From positions 5,704,001 to 5,768,000 of the forward strand of contig CP136508.1 of NCBI GenBank assembly GCA_008011715.2: 64,000 nt of DNA, written 5' to 3'. This DNA comes from [Empedobacter] haloabium. Lineage in GTDB: Bacteria; Pseudomonadota; Gammaproteobacteria; Burkholderiales; Burkholderiaceae_D. Shown here in pieces: positions 26,247 to 36,773 of the stretch. Below the pieces are notes generated by a model. That model ran no database searches. It was not told the origin of the DNA and saw nothing but the letters and a program-made list of their open reading frames with translations. Within the stretch, counting starts at the first letter, position 1, and each line of letters begins with the position of its first letter. A program made the translations under genes and the position numbers.

Positions 26247-26981
26247 TTACTCGTCGTGCGTTTCGTCGCCCGGCGTTTCGTCTTCGTGCTTGCCGGCGAC
26301 CTCGGTCTCGGCCAGCGCCTCCTCGATCCAGCGCGCCACGGCCGGGTGGTTGCGCATGCGTTCGCAGTAGGCCGACAGTGCCGGCGGCAGCACCACGCCA
26401 TAGGTCTGGAAGCGCGTCACGACCGGGGCGAAGAACGCGTCCGCGATCGAGAAGTCGCCGAACAGGAAGCCGTTGTGACCGAAGCGGGACAGGCACTCCT
26501 CCCAGATCTCGCTGATGCGGCCGATGTCCGCCTGGGTATCCGGCGTGCGGCCCTTGCCCGGCAGGTGGGCGCGCACGTTCATCGGCATCGTCGTGCGCAG
26601 GCTGGCGAAGCCCGCATGCATCTCGGCGCAGACCGAGCGCGCCAGCGCGCGTGCCGCCACGTCCTGCGGCCACAGGTGCTTGTCGGGAAACTGCTCGGCC
26701 AGGTATTCGCAGATGGCCAGGCTGTCCCAGATCGTGATGTCGCCGGCCAGCAGCACCGGCACGCGGCCGCTGGCGCTGTAGCGGGCGATGTTGTTGGCGG
26801 TGTCCGGCTGGTCCAGCAGCACGCGCACTTCATGGAACGGGATTGCGAACGCGGTCATTGCGACCCAGGGCCGCATCGACCACGAGGAATAGTTCTTGTT
26901 GCCGATGATGAGGGTCAGGCCGGGCTCGCGCGCGGCGGCCAGGGTCTGGCTCAGGGTGGGGTCGAGTTCGATGGTGTGCAT
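26247..26981 (-). CDS. Glutathione S-transferase family protein
   Basis: 244 aa starting at MHTIELDPTL (ATG 26981). The N-terminal thioredoxin-like domain has NKNYSSWSMRPW, where the SSW/SMRPW segment holds the likely catalytic Ser. GRVPVLLAGDITIWDSLAICEYL is the glutathione gamma-Glu site (cis-Pro then D/E-S). The C-terminal helical domain includes FGDFSIADAFFAPVV, the conserved N-capping box region. Zeta/theta-like GST of unknown substrate. The Glu/Asp-rich tail (EDETPGDETHDE) is unusual. Confidence 0.9.
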   Translation of the reverse strand: MHTIELDPTLSQTLAAAREPGLTLIIGNKNYSSWSMRPWVAMTAFAIPFHEVRVLLDQPDTANNIARYSASGRVPVLLAGDITIWDSLAICEYLAEQFPDKHLWPQDVAARALARSVCAEMHAGFASLRTTMPMNVRAHLPGKGRTPDTQADIGRISEIWEECLSRFGHNGFLFGDFSIADAFFAPVVTRFQTYGVVLPPALSAYCERMRNHPAVARWIEEALAETEVAGKHEDETPGDETHDE

Positions 26982-27021
26982 TGGTGCGGTCGAAGTGGGA
27001 AAATCGGCCAGCCGCGCTGCA

Positions 27022-28998
27022 TCAGCGGCTGCTGAAGGTGGTCTGCTGCTGTTCCTGCTCGCTGTAGCCCTTGGGCGTGACCACGCCAAGGCGCGCCTTG
27101 AGCGACTGCGGCCGGCCCTCGAACAAGGCGGCGTACCAGGTCGCGTTGGTCATGACGTTCTTCACGTAGGTGCGCGTTTCCGCGTACGGGATCGATTCGA
27201 TGAAGATCGTCGAATCCATCGGTTTCGTCAGCGCCGAGCGCCACGACCGCAGCCGGCCGGGACCCGCGTTGTAGGCGGCCGTGGCCAGCACCTGCGAGCC
27301 GTCCATGCTGCCCAGGACCATGTTCATGTAGTTCGTGCCCAGCAGGATATTGGTGCGCACGTCGGTCAGCATGTCCTGCACGAAGTTCGTCAGGCCGATC
27401 TTCTGCGCCACCCAGCGGCCCGTGGACGGCATCACCTGCATCAGGCCGGACGCCCCGGCGCTCGACTGCGCCGTCATGATGAAGCGCGATTCCTGGCGGA
27501 TCAGGCCGTACACCCAGGCCCGGTCCAGGCCCAGCGTGCGCGTGTTGGCCTGCATGATCTCGTCGTGCGGCGCCGGGTAGCGGTGCGTGTAGTCGGCCTG
27601 CACACGGGTGCGCTCGGACGTGTACACCATGCGGTCCAGGATGTGGTTCTGGCGCGCGAATTCGGCGGCGGCGATCAGCTCGCGGTCGCTCAGGCGGCGC
27701 AGCTCCCAGTTCCATTCGCGCGTGCCTTCGAAGCGCAGACGCATGTTGAAGAAGCGCAGGGCACGCTGGAAGCCGGGACGTGCGCCGACGGCCGCGATCT
27801 CGGCCTGCGTGACGGGCGCGCCCGGCGGCGGGATCGAGACCGTACGCCCCAGCTCCTCGGCGGCCAGCAGGCCATAGTAATCCTGGCGTTCGGCGATGCT
27901 CTGGTACAGGAACTGCGCCTCGGCCGGCAAGCCGCCGCCGGCCAGCGCGGCAGCGGCGCGCGCCTGCCAGTACACCCAGGTCGGGTCCTCTCGCAGCGAC
28001 GGCGGCATCGCCGCGATGTGGTCGCGCACCAGCTTCCAGTTCCCTTCGCGCAGCGCGTAGCGGGTGCGCCACTGGTGCTGGTCGATCGACAGCGGCGCGC
28101 CGTTGGCGCGGCGCCAGTAGTCCGACGTTTCCGGCGCCACCACGTAGGAAGCGGGCAGCGCGATATTGGCCCAGCCGATGGCCTGCTCCTGCGGCGTCAG
28201 CTTGGGCAGTGCCTTCTGCAGCGCCAGCACGGAGAGCTTGACGCTGGTGCGCGCGGCGCGGCCCAGCGCGATCAGGAAGACTTCGTGGTCGGCGCGCGTG
28301 TCGCCGGCGCCTTTCGCCAGCGCGATCGCAGGCAGGTCGATGGCCTGCGCGACCTTCTTGTCCGAGCCGTTCAGCAGCATGATGATGCGGCGCGCCGGGC
28401 CGGTGGCATTGGTCTCGCCAGCCAGCCGCACCTGAGCCCACAGGTCCTCCTGGTTGAACTGGCCGGTCTGGGCCAGCGACGCGATCAGCGCGTTGCAGGC
28501 TTCGCCGTAGTACGGTGGATAAATCAGCAGGGCGCGCGCCTCGGCGGCCACGTTCTGGCCCTTGGTCAGACGCGACAGCAGCGCGTAGCACTTGACCTGG
28601 GTATCATCGTTCAGCACGAACAGCGGCAACTGCTGGTCGAACAGCGCCCATTCGCGCTTGCGGCCCAGCTCCAGCAGCCAGTCGTTGCGCAGGCGGTCGG
28701 CGATGGCCTGGCCGTCGTAGCGCTGCAGGAAATCCAGGATCTCGGCGGTGGAGGCATCGCGGAAGTGCGATTTGATCCGATAATAGTCGACGTACGAGGG
28801 AATGGCATAGTCGCTCAGGCGCGCCGCGTAGAATTCGACCTTGGCGGCATCGTCGCGGCGGACCGAATCGCGCAGCAGCAGGAACGCATCGTCTTCCTTG
28901 CGGCTGTCGCCATTGTTATCCTGTGCGCTCGCCAGCGGGGTGGTGATGCAGCCTATCGCGAGCAGGGCGCCGGCTATCCATTTCGACGGGGAAATCAA
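27022..28998 (-). CDS. slt: Soluble lytic murein transglycosylase (Slt70-like)
   Basis: About 658 aa if translation starts at TTG 28998, which is preceded by GAGAG and followed by a signal peptide (KWIAGALLAIGCITTPLASA|Q). An ATG at 29079 is in frame but would put ~27 residues before the signal sequence. A long alpha-superhelical U-domain (about 30-480) precedes the C-terminal SLT domain. The catalytic Glu is in IRQESRF, with AGASGLMQVMPSTG and AYNAGPGR after it. It cleaves peptidoglycan glycan strands to 1,6-anhydro ends. It diverges from the 5-formyl-THF cyclo-ligase gene. Confidence 0.92.
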   Translation of the reverse strand: MISPSKWIAGALLAIGCITTPLASAQDNNGDSRKEDDAFLLLRDSVRRDDAAKVEFYAARLSDYAIPSYVDYYRIKSHFRDASTAEILDFLQRYDGQAIADRLRNDWLLELGRKREWALFDQQLPLFVLNDDTQVKCYALLSRLTKGQNVAAEARALLIYPPYYGEACNALIASLAQTGQFNQEDLWAQVRLAGETNATGPARRIIMLLNGSDKKVAQAIDLPAIALAKGAGDTRADHEVFLIALGRAARTSVKLSVLALQKALPKLTPQEQAIGWANIALPASYVVAPETSDYWRRANGAPLSIDQHQWRTRYALREGNWKLVRDHIAAMPPSLREDPTWVYWQARAAAALAGGGLPAEAQFLYQSIAERQDYYGLLAAEELGRTVSIPPPGAPVTQAEIAAVGARPGFQRALRFFNMRLRFEGTREWNWELRRLSDRELIAAAEFARQNHILDRMVYTSERTRVQADYTHRYPAPHDEIMQANTRTLGLDRAWVYGLIRQESRFIMTAQSSAGASGLMQVMPSTGRWVAQKIGLTNFVQDMLTDVRTNILLGTNYMNMVLGSMDGSQVLATAAYNAGPGRLRSWRSALTKPMDSTIFIESIPYAETRTYVKNVMTNATWYAALFEGRPQSLKARLGVVTPKGYSEQEQQQTTFSSR

Positions 28999-29050
28999 TC
29001 TACGACTCTCAAAGTTCGGGCAGCGCTCGCTGCACCCTGTAACCAACGAT

Positions 29051-29656
29051 ATGACCAACGATCCAAGAATACCACGCATGCCAGCCGCGCTACCACCCTC
29101 GACCGCACAGACAACCACCGAATTCAAAGCGGCATTGCGGCGCCAGCTGCTGGCCGCGCGCCGCAACATCGACGCGCCGACGCGGGCCGCGTGGGATGCC
29201 GACATCTGCCGCCATATCGTGACATGGTGGCAGACTGCAAGGGTGGACGCGCTGGGCGTGTACTGGCCGCTGCGCGACGAGCCGGACCTGCACCCGGCCT
29301 ACGCGGAGCTGGCACGCCTGGGCGCGCGCCTGCTGCTGCCGGTGGTGCTGCAGCGGGACGCCCCACTGGCCTTTGCCAGCTGGCAGATCGGCGAACCGCT
29401 GGTCAAGGACGCAATGGGCATCGCGGTTCCCGCCCACCAGCGCCTGGAAGCGGTACCGCCGGCACTGCTGGTGCCGTGCCTGGGTTTCAATAAGCAAGGC
29501 TACCGGCTGGGCTACGGCGGCGGCTTCTACGACCGCACGCTGGAACAACTGCCGCGTCCGGCAACGATCGGCATCGCCTATTCCTGCCTGGCGGCCGAGT
29601 TCGGCCAAGACGGGCACGACGTGCCGCTGGACCGCATCATCACCGAAGCGGAATAA
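29051..29656 (+). CDS. 5-formyltetrahydrofolate cyclo-ligase
   Basis: 201 aa from ATG 29051; ATG 29078 (MPAALPP) is an alternative and neither has a good ribosome site. Family hallmarks are the ATP-binding basic start (FKAALRRQLLAARR), VPCLGFNKQGYRLGYGGG and FYDRTL. It converts 5-formyl-THF to 5,10-methenyl-THF, returning stored folate to the one-carbon pool. That fits the nearby metF, whose product pathway uses the same pool. In other bacteria it is YgfA/Fau. The 3' side has three palindromes before the convergent metF. Confidence 0.93.
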   Translation: MTNDPRIPRMPAALPPSTAQTTTEFKAALRRQLLAARRNIDAPTRAAWDADICRHIVTWWQTARVDALGVYWPLRDEPDLHPAYAELARLGARLLLPVVLQRDAPLAFASWQIGEPLVKDAMGIAVPAHQRLEAVPPALLVPCLGFNKQGYRLGYGGGFYDRTLEQLPRPATIGIAYSCLAAEFGQDGHDVPLDRIITEAE

Positions 29657-29658
29657 AT

Positions 29659-29720
29659 ACCCCAGAGCAGGAACTGGGGTCGGACCCGGCGGGTCCGACC
29701 CCGGCAGTTGCCGTTGGGTT
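29659..29720. repeat. GGGGTC 12-3-12 palindrome (copy 2)
   Basis: The core GGGGTCGGACCC (29676-29687), loop GGC, GGGTCCGACCCC (29691-29702) pairs perfectly. Flanks ACCCC at 29659 and TTGGGTT at the right end match the outer frame seen at 20990-21052. Confidence 0.82.
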
Positions 29721-29730
29721 TGGCCACGAA

Positions 29731-29784
29731 AAACGGTGATAGTCACCTATTTCCGCTGGCGGAGTTAGGTGACTGTCACTGTTT
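29731..29784. repeat. 25-4-25 palindrome, divergent member with T-runs on both strands
   Basis: Arms 29731-29755 and 29760-29784 pair with three G-T wobbles and one mismatch. The inner part GGTGATAGTCACCT resembles GGTGACAGGCACCT of the 57529 copy. AAAAA precedes and TTTTT follows, so it can act as a bidirectional terminator between the convergent genes. Confidence 0.8.
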
Positions 29785-29829
29785 TTCCGAAAGCGAATTG
29801 GACGACTGCCAGCCGTTGGCGCACGAGCC

Positions 29830-29891
29830 AACCCAAGACCGGAACCTGGGGTCGGACCCGGCAGGTCCGACCCCGGCAGCTGCCGTTGGGT
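29830..29891. repeat. GGGGTC 12-3-12 palindrome (copy 3)
   Basis: The core GGGGTCGGACCC (29848-29859), loop GGC, AGGTCCGACCCC (29863-29874) has one C-A mismatch. The outer ACCCAA near 29831 and TTGGGT at 29886-29891 are inverted. Third palindrome in a 252-nt intergenic region; the spacer 29785-29829 shows nothing else. Confidence 0.8.
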
Positions 29892-29908
29892 GTGGCGCGC
29901 GGCGAGAG

Positions 29909-30739
29909 CTATTTCACCAGCCGCTGCCACAGCGCCGTCGTCGGCGCCACCTGGTTCATGCTGTAGAAGTGCAGGCCCGGCGCGCCGCCGGCCAGCAGGC
30001 GCTCGCACAGCGCCGTCACCACGTCCAGGCCGAAGGCCTTGATCGATGCGGTGTCGTCGCCAAAGCTGGACAGCTTCAGCCGCACCCAACGCGGGATTTC
30101 CGCGCCGCACATGTCGGAAAAGCGCATCAGCTGCGTCGTGTTGGTGATCGGCATGATGCCCGCGACGATCGGCACCGTGACACCGGCCTTGTGGGCCTGC
30201 TCGACGAACTGGAAATATGCGTCCGCGTTATAAAAATACTGCGTGATGGCGGCGTTGGCGCCGGCGTTGACCTTGCGCACGAAGGCGTCCAGGTCGGCCT
30301 GCGGCGACTTCGCCTGCGGGTGCACTTCGGGGTAGGCGGCCACTTCGATGTGGAACCAGTCGCCGGTTTCGGCGCGGATGAATTCCACCAGCTCGCTGGC
30401 GTAGCGGAACTCGCCGGCCGCGCCATAGCCGCTCGGCAGGTCGCCGCGCAGCGCCACCAGGCGACGGATGCCGTGCGCCTGGTACTGTTGCAGGATGGCG
30501 CGGATCGATTCGCGCGTGCCGCCCACGCAGGACAGGTGCGGCGCCGCTTCTTCACCGGCGGCCATGATCTCCAGCACGGTGTCCAGCGTGCCCTGCTGGG
30601 TGGTGCCGCCAGCACCGAACGTTACGGAGAAATATTTCGGATGCAACTCGGACAGCTTGGCGCGCGTGGCGCGCAGCTTTTCCGCGCCTTCCGCCGTCTT
30701 CGGCGGAAAGAACTCGATACTAAAATTATGGTCAGTCAT
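29909..30739 (-). CDS. metF: 5,10-methylenetetrahydrofolate reductase
   Basis: 276 aa, standard length for bacterial MetF. A single TIM barrel that binds FAD; NFSIEFFPPKT near the N-terminus carries the catalytic Glu, and FVRKVNAGANAAITQYFYN and PIVAGIMPITN match the family. It reduces methylene-THF to methyl-THF for methionine synthesis. The start overlaps the end of the upstream membrane-protein gene by 8 nt, so the two are coupled. ahcY and metK lie further upstream on the same strand and complete the activated methyl cycle. Confidence 0.96.
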   Translation of the reverse strand: MTDHNFSIEFFPPKTAEGAEKLRATRAKLSELHPKYFSVTFGAGGTTQQGTLDTVLEIMAAGEEAAPHLSCVGGTRESIRAILQQYQAHGIRRLVALRGDLPSGYGAAGEFRYASELVEFIRAETGDWFHIEVAAYPEVHPQAKSPQADLDAFVRKVNAGANAAITQYFYNADAYFQFVEQAHKAGVTVPIVAGIMPITNTTQLMRFSDMCGAEIPRWVRLKLSSFGDDTASIKAFGLDVVTALCERLLAGGAPGLHFYSMNQVAPTTALWQRLVK

Positions 30740-31082
30740 CGGCGTCTTTCAACAGCAATGTGGAAAGGGCCCAGGAGATCACGCTGTACAGCAATGCGCC
30801 GCCGACCGCGCCCCAGAATCCCGTCACTTGGAAGCCACTGACGAATTGCGACACCAGCCAGAACAGGAAACCGTTGACGAGGAAGATGAACAGGCCCAGC
30901 GACAGCACGGTCACGGGCAAGGTCAACAGCAGGAGCAGCGGGCGGATCAGCGTATTCACCAGGCCCAGAACGAGCGCCGCAAGCAAAGCTGCGCCGATGC
31001 TCGTGACATCGACGGAATGCATCAGGTAAGGCACTGCAAAGAGGGCCGCGGCATTGATGAACCAGGTCAGAACCAGACGCAT
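30732..31082 (-). CDS. Small four-helix membrane protein, phage_holin_4_2/YvlD-like family
   Basis: 116 aa starting at ATG 31082 (MRLVLTW); a TTG at 31088 is an alternative. About four transmembrane helices cover most of the length: LTWFINAAALFAVPYLM, IGAALLAALVLGLVNTLI, LLLLLTLPVTVLSLGLFIFL, FWGAVGGALLYSVISWAL. NTLIRPLLLLLTLPVTVLS is the recognisable signature of this family. The function is unknown despite the holin-like name. Its position between ahcY and metF is notable, because such genes often accompany metF in betaproteobacteria; I give no function. Confidence 0.88.
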   Translation of the reverse strand: MRLVLTWFINAAALFAVPYLMHSVDVTSIGAALLAALVLGLVNTLIRPLLLLLTLPVTVLSLGLFIFLVNGFLFWLVSQFVSGFQVTGFWGAVGGALLYSVISWALSTLLLKDADD

Positions 31083-31112
31083 GAACAAAAGCCTTTCAGG
31101 AAGCGAAAATGT

Positions 31113-31136
31113 AAAAAAAGCCGGCTTGCGCCGGCC
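31113..31136 (-). terminator. Intrinsic terminator of ahcY
   Basis: On the minus strand, GCCGGC-GCAA-GCCGGC is followed by seven T, 12 nt after the ahcY stop. It separates ahcY from the membrane protein-metF pair, which may thus have its own promoter or depend on read-through. Confidence 0.88.
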
Positions 31137-31147
31137 TTGGTCGCCGA

Positions 31148-32563
<1,416 letters not shown>

Positions 32564-32591
32564 CACGCCTCCTTTCGTTTAGAAAAAAGTT

Positions 32592-32662
32592 GACGTGAGC
32601 GCGGTTGCAGAAGTGTCCGAGCCTGGCAGACCGCAGTGGGTCCGTCGCAACGCTCCTCGGAG
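32592..32662 (-). promoter_or_regulatory. SAH riboswitch in the ahcY leader
   Basis: On the minus strand the leader reads CTCCGAGGAGCGTTGCGACG, then a variable hairpin loop, then CCAGGCTCGG, then GCAACCGCGCTCACG. This is the conserved order of the SAH riboswitch: the CCGAG of the first strand pairs with CTCGG, and GAGCG plus GTTGC pair with CGCTC and GCAAC in the pseudoknot-like core. It ends about 25 nt before the ahcY ATG, with AGGAG just after, which suits control of ahcY expression. SAH binding should raise expression of the enzyme that clears it. Confidence 0.92.
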
Positions 32663-32679
32663 AACGGGCATTTTAACGC

Positions 32680-32705
32680 AAAAAAACCGGAGACGGTGCT
32701 CCGGT
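32680..32705 (-). terminator. Intrinsic terminator of metK
   Basis: On the minus strand, ACCGGAG-CACCGT-CTCCGGT is followed by seven T. It ends about 20 nt before the riboswitch begins, so the ahcY promoter must lie in or overlap this region; TTAAAAT at about 32670-32676 is a possible -10. Confidence 0.85.
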
Positions 32706-32716
32706 CTTTATGAGTG

Positions 32717-32755
32717 TTGCTTAAAAAATGGGGTCCGTCCCCATTTTTCGGGCAA
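32717..32755. terminator. AAAAATGGGG palindrome (second copy), downstream of metK
   Basis: AAAAATGGGG (32724-32733), loop TCCGT, CCCCATTTTT (32739-32748), with outer TTGC and GCAA. It shares stem and flanks with 8293-8327 but not the loop, and its outer stem has decayed. It gives metK two consecutive terminators. Confidence 0.8.
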
Positions 32756-32758
32756 CTT

Positions 32759-33928
<1,170 letters not shown>

Positions 33929-33981
33929 GCAAGCTCCTGAGTCTGATTGATGGTTAAGCTTGTCGCAACAACCAGAGACGG

Positions 33982-34021
33982 CTTGCGACGCTTTAGCGAA
34001 ATTTTTATACCGCGTCGCAAG
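33982..34021. promoter_or_regulatory. Inverted repeat around a likely metK -10 box
   Basis: CTTGCGACGC (33982-33991) and GCGTCGCAAG (34012-34021) are exact inverted copies 20 nt apart. The spacer on the minus strand contains GGTATAAAAATT, a good -10 candidate. A third TTGCGAC on the minus strand ends near 33962. It looks like an operator for a repressor of metK, and possibly of the divergent acyltransferase gene. Confidence 0.5.
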
Positions 34022-34121
34022 TTGTCTGTTAACTCAGCGGTTCCTACTACGTGGTATTTTACGCTTCTTCAAAAATTTTTGTGTGGAGCAACGCAAAAGT
34101 GTTGTTCCAGGATACGTCTGA

Positions 34122-34979
34122 ATGCTGTTACGAATATTCCGGTTGTTCTCGTTCTTTCCCTTGCCCGTGCTGCATTGCCTGGGCAGCATGCTGGGTTGGC
34201 TAGTCTATTTAATCTCCCCCTCGTATCGTCGGCGCATGCGCGAGAATATGACGCGGGCGGGTTTTGCCGGCGCGCTGCCCGCCGCTGTGGCGGAGTCCGG
34301 CAAAGCCATTGCCGAGCTGCCTTTCATCTGGTGCGCCTCGGATGCGCGCATCGGCCGCCGCGTGTTCATCAAGGATTACCGCATCGTCGAGGAAACGCTG
34401 GCCGCGGGCCGCGGCATCGTATTCCTGACGCCGCACCTGGGCTGCTTCGAAATCACCGCGCAGCGCGTGTCGCATGACACCGAGCTGATGGTCATGTACC
34501 GTCCCCCCAAGCAGGAAGCGATGAAGCCGCTGGTGGAAGGGGCCCGCGCGCGCGGCAACCTGCGCCTGGCCCCGGCCAACCTGTCCGGGGTGCGCATGCT
34601 GGCCAAGTTCCTCAAGCAGGGCAAGCCGGTCGGCATCCTGCCCGACCAGGTGCCGCAGGAAGGCGAAGGCGTATGGGCCGACTTCTTCGGCCGCCCGGCC
34701 TACACGATGACGTTGCCGGCCAAGATGGCCAAGCTGGGCGGCGACGCGCCGATCATCCTCACCTACGCCGAGCGCCTGCCGCGCGGCAAGGGCTTCCTGC
34801 TGCATTTCGTGCCATTCACGGGCTCGCTGGACGGCGACAGCGCCCAGCAGGCGCGCGCCATCAACGCGGCCATGGAGCAGCTGATCGCCGGCTGCCCGGC
34901 CCAGTATTACTGGAGCTATAACCGCTACAAGGTGCCGAAAGGCGTCACCGGCCCCGCCGCCACGCAGGAGGCCGCATGA
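34122..34979 (+). CDS. Lipid A biosynthesis acyltransferase (LpxL/HtrB family), first of two
   Basis: 285 aa. One N-terminal membrane helix (LFSFFPLPVLHCLGSMLGWLV region) precedes the acyltransferase core. The catalytic HX4(D/E) motif is HLGCFE in LTPHLGCFE. GILPDQVPQEGEG is the second family motif. It adds a secondary acyl chain to Kdo2-lipid IVA at the inner membrane. It overlaps the next acyltransferase by 4 nt. The first ATG at 34122 lacks a strong ribosome site. Confidence 0.93.
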   Translation: MLLRIFRLFSFFPLPVLHCLGSMLGWLVYLISPSYRRRMRENMTRAGFAGALPAAVAESGKAIAELPFIWCASDARIGRRVFIKDYRIVEETLAAGRGIVFLTPHLGCFEITAQRVSHDTELMVMYRPPKQEAMKPLVEGARARGNLRLAPANLSGVRMLAKFLKQGKPVGILPDQVPQEGEGVWADFFGRPAYTMTLPAKMAKLGGDAPIILTYAERLPRGKGFLLHFVPFTGSLDGDSAQQARAINAAMEQLIAGCPAQYYWSYNRYKVPKGVTGPAATQEAA

Positions 34980-35866
34980 AACTGCTGCTGGGATTCATGT
35001 GGTTGCTGCACTGGCTGCCCTTGCCGGTGCTGGGCCGGTTCGGCGACCTGGTCGGCAGCCTGCTGTTCGTCATCATGGGCCCGCGCCGCGAGATCGCGCT
35101 GACGAACCTGCGCCTGTGCCTGCCCGAACTGTCGGAAGCCGAGCGCCGCACCTTGGCGCGGCAGCATTTCCAGGCGTATTCGCGCAGCGTGTTCGAGCGC
35201 GCCATCCTGTGGTGGGCGTCGGAAGCGCGGCTGCGCCGCCTGATCGTCATCGAGACCAGCGCGGGCATGCCGCCCGGCCAGATTCCGGTCGCGGCGATGA
35301 CGGAAAAGCCGACCATCCTGCTGTGCCCGCACTTCGTCTGCCTGGACGTGGCAGGCGCCTCGATCGCGATGGAGGCATCGGCCTCGTCGATGTACGTGCA
35401 GCAGAAGAATGCCGCGTTCGATGCCGTGCTGCGCGCCGGCCGCGCCCGCTTCAAGCCGGTCAAGCTGTTCACCCGCCAGGACGGCATCAAGCCGATCCTG
35501 CGCGCGCTGCGCGACCGCCTGCCCTACTTCATGCTGCCGGACATGGACTTCGGCGAAAAGGACGCGGAATTCGTGCCCTTCTTCGGCATCGACGCGGCCA
35601 CCCTGACGGCCACGGCCCGCATCGCCGCCACGACAGGCGCCCAGGTGATGCCCGTGATCGCCACCTTCCTGCCGGGTTATCGCGGCTGGCGCGTCAAGTT
35701 CTATCCGGTGTGGGACAATTACCCCGGGCCCGACATGGTGGCCGCCACCCGCCGCATGAATGCCTTCATCGAGGACCGCGTGCGCGAGGCGCCGGCCGAG
35801 TATTTCTGGACCCATAAACGTTCTCAAAACCCGGCCGAACGGCGAACCGTCCTTCTACTCGAATAA
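34976..35866 (+). CDS. Lipid A biosynthesis acyltransferase (LpxL/LpxM/LpxP type), second of two
   Basis: 296 aa, translationally coupled to the preceding gene (ATGA). The membrane anchor LLLGFMWLLHWLPLPVLG is at the N-terminus, and the catalytic HX4D is HFVCLD in LLCPHFVCLD. YFMLPDMDFGEKDAEFVPFFG matches the second motif. The pair presumably adds two different secondary acyl chains to lipid A; which chain each adds cannot be told from sequence. dapF follows after 3 nt, so the three genes form one transcript. Confidence 0.93.
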   Translation: MKLLLGFMWLLHWLPLPVLGRFGDLVGSLLFVIMGPRREIALTNLRLCLPELSEAERRTLARQHFQAYSRSVFERAILWWASEARLRRLIVIETSAGMPPGQIPVAAMTEKPTILLCPHFVCLDVAGASIAMEASASSMYVQQKNAAFDAVLRAGRARFKPVKLFTRQDGIKPILRALRDRLPYFMLPDMDFGEKDAEFVPFFGIDAATLTATARIAATTGAQVMPVIATFLPGYRGWRVKFYPVWDNYPGPDMVAATRRMNAFIEDRVREAPAEYFWTHKRSQNPAERRTVLLLE

Positions 35867-35869
35867 ACG

Positions 35870-36733
35870 ATGAAACTCAAATTCACCAAGATGCATGGCG
35901 CGGGCAACGACTTCGTGGTCATCGACGCCATCAACCAGCAGATCGACTTCTCGCCCGCCCAGTGGCAAGCCCTGGCCGACCGCCGTTTCGGTGTCGGCGC
36001 CGACCAGATGCTGGTCGTGGAAAAATCCGCGCAGCCCGGCTGCGATTTCCGCTATCGCATTTTCAACAGCGATGGCGGCGAAGTGGAACAATGCGGCAAC
36101 GGCGCCCGCGCTTTTGTGAAATTCGTGGCCGAGAAAGGCCTGACGGACCGGCGCAGCATCTGCGTCGAAACGATGGCTGGCGTTATTTCGCCGCGCCTGG
36201 AAGAAGACGGCAGCGTCACCGTGGACATGGGCGCGCCTGTGCTGGAGCCGGCCCTGGTGCCGTTCGACACGGAAGGCCTGCAAGGTCAGCCGCAGGGCCA
36301 GGACACGTTGTGGCCGCTGGTGCTGGAACTGGCCGGCGAAAAGGAAACCGTGCTGGTGTCGGTGCTGTCGATGGGTAATCCTCATGCGGTGCAGGTCGTG
36401 ACCGATGTGGACACCGCGCCTGTCGAGCTGACCGGGCCGCTGATCGAGCTGCATCCGCATTTCCCGAAACGCGTCAATGCCGGTTTCATGCAGGTGCTCG
36501 ACCGCCAGCATATCCGCCTGCGCGTATTCGAACGCGGTGCCGGCGAGACGCTGGCCTGCGGCACGGGCGCCTGCGCGGCCGCCGTGGCCGGCATCCGCCG
36601 TGGCCTGCTGGATTCACCGGTGCGCGTGGATGCGCGCGGCGGCCAACTGTCGATCGCCTGGGCCGGCGAAGGCCAGCCCGTCTACCTGACGGGCCCGGCC
36701 GTGACGGTGTTCGAGGGCGAAATCGAGCTGTAA
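35870..36733 (+). CDS. dapF: Diaminopimelate epimerase
   Basis: 287 aa. Both catalytic cysteines are present, in [11 protein letters not shown] and [11 protein letters not shown], within two pseudo-symmetric domains. The [13 protein letters not shown] start is diagnostic. It converts LL- to meso-diaminopimelate for peptidoglycan and lysine. In many proteobacteria dapF is followed directly by DUF484 and xerC. Here those two are 2.7 kb downstream, beyond a Sel1 gene and a porin. Confidence 0.97.
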   Translation: MKLKFTKMHGAGNDFVVIDAINQQIDFSPAQWQALADRRFGVGADQMLVVEKSAQPGCDFRYRIFNSDGGEVEQCGNGARAFVKFVAEKGLTDRRSICVETMAGVISPRLEEDGSVTVDMGAPVLEPALVPFDTEGLQGQPQGQDTLWPLVLELAGEKETVLVSVLSMGNPHAVQVVTDVDTAPVELTGPLIELHPHFPKRVNAGFMQVLDRQHIRLRVFERGAGETLACGTGACAAAVAGIRRGLLDSPVRVDARGGQLSIAWAGEGQPVYLTGPAVTVFEGEIEL

Positions 36734-36773
36734 CCCGGAACCACCGGGGAGACGATGTGCGCCCCCGGCCGGG

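Noticed and set aside
34122..35866. The two acyltransferases as a recent tandem duplication
   Set aside because: The two proteins differ strongly in sequence, including the active-site motif (HLGCFE against HFVCLD). They are old, specialised paralogues.
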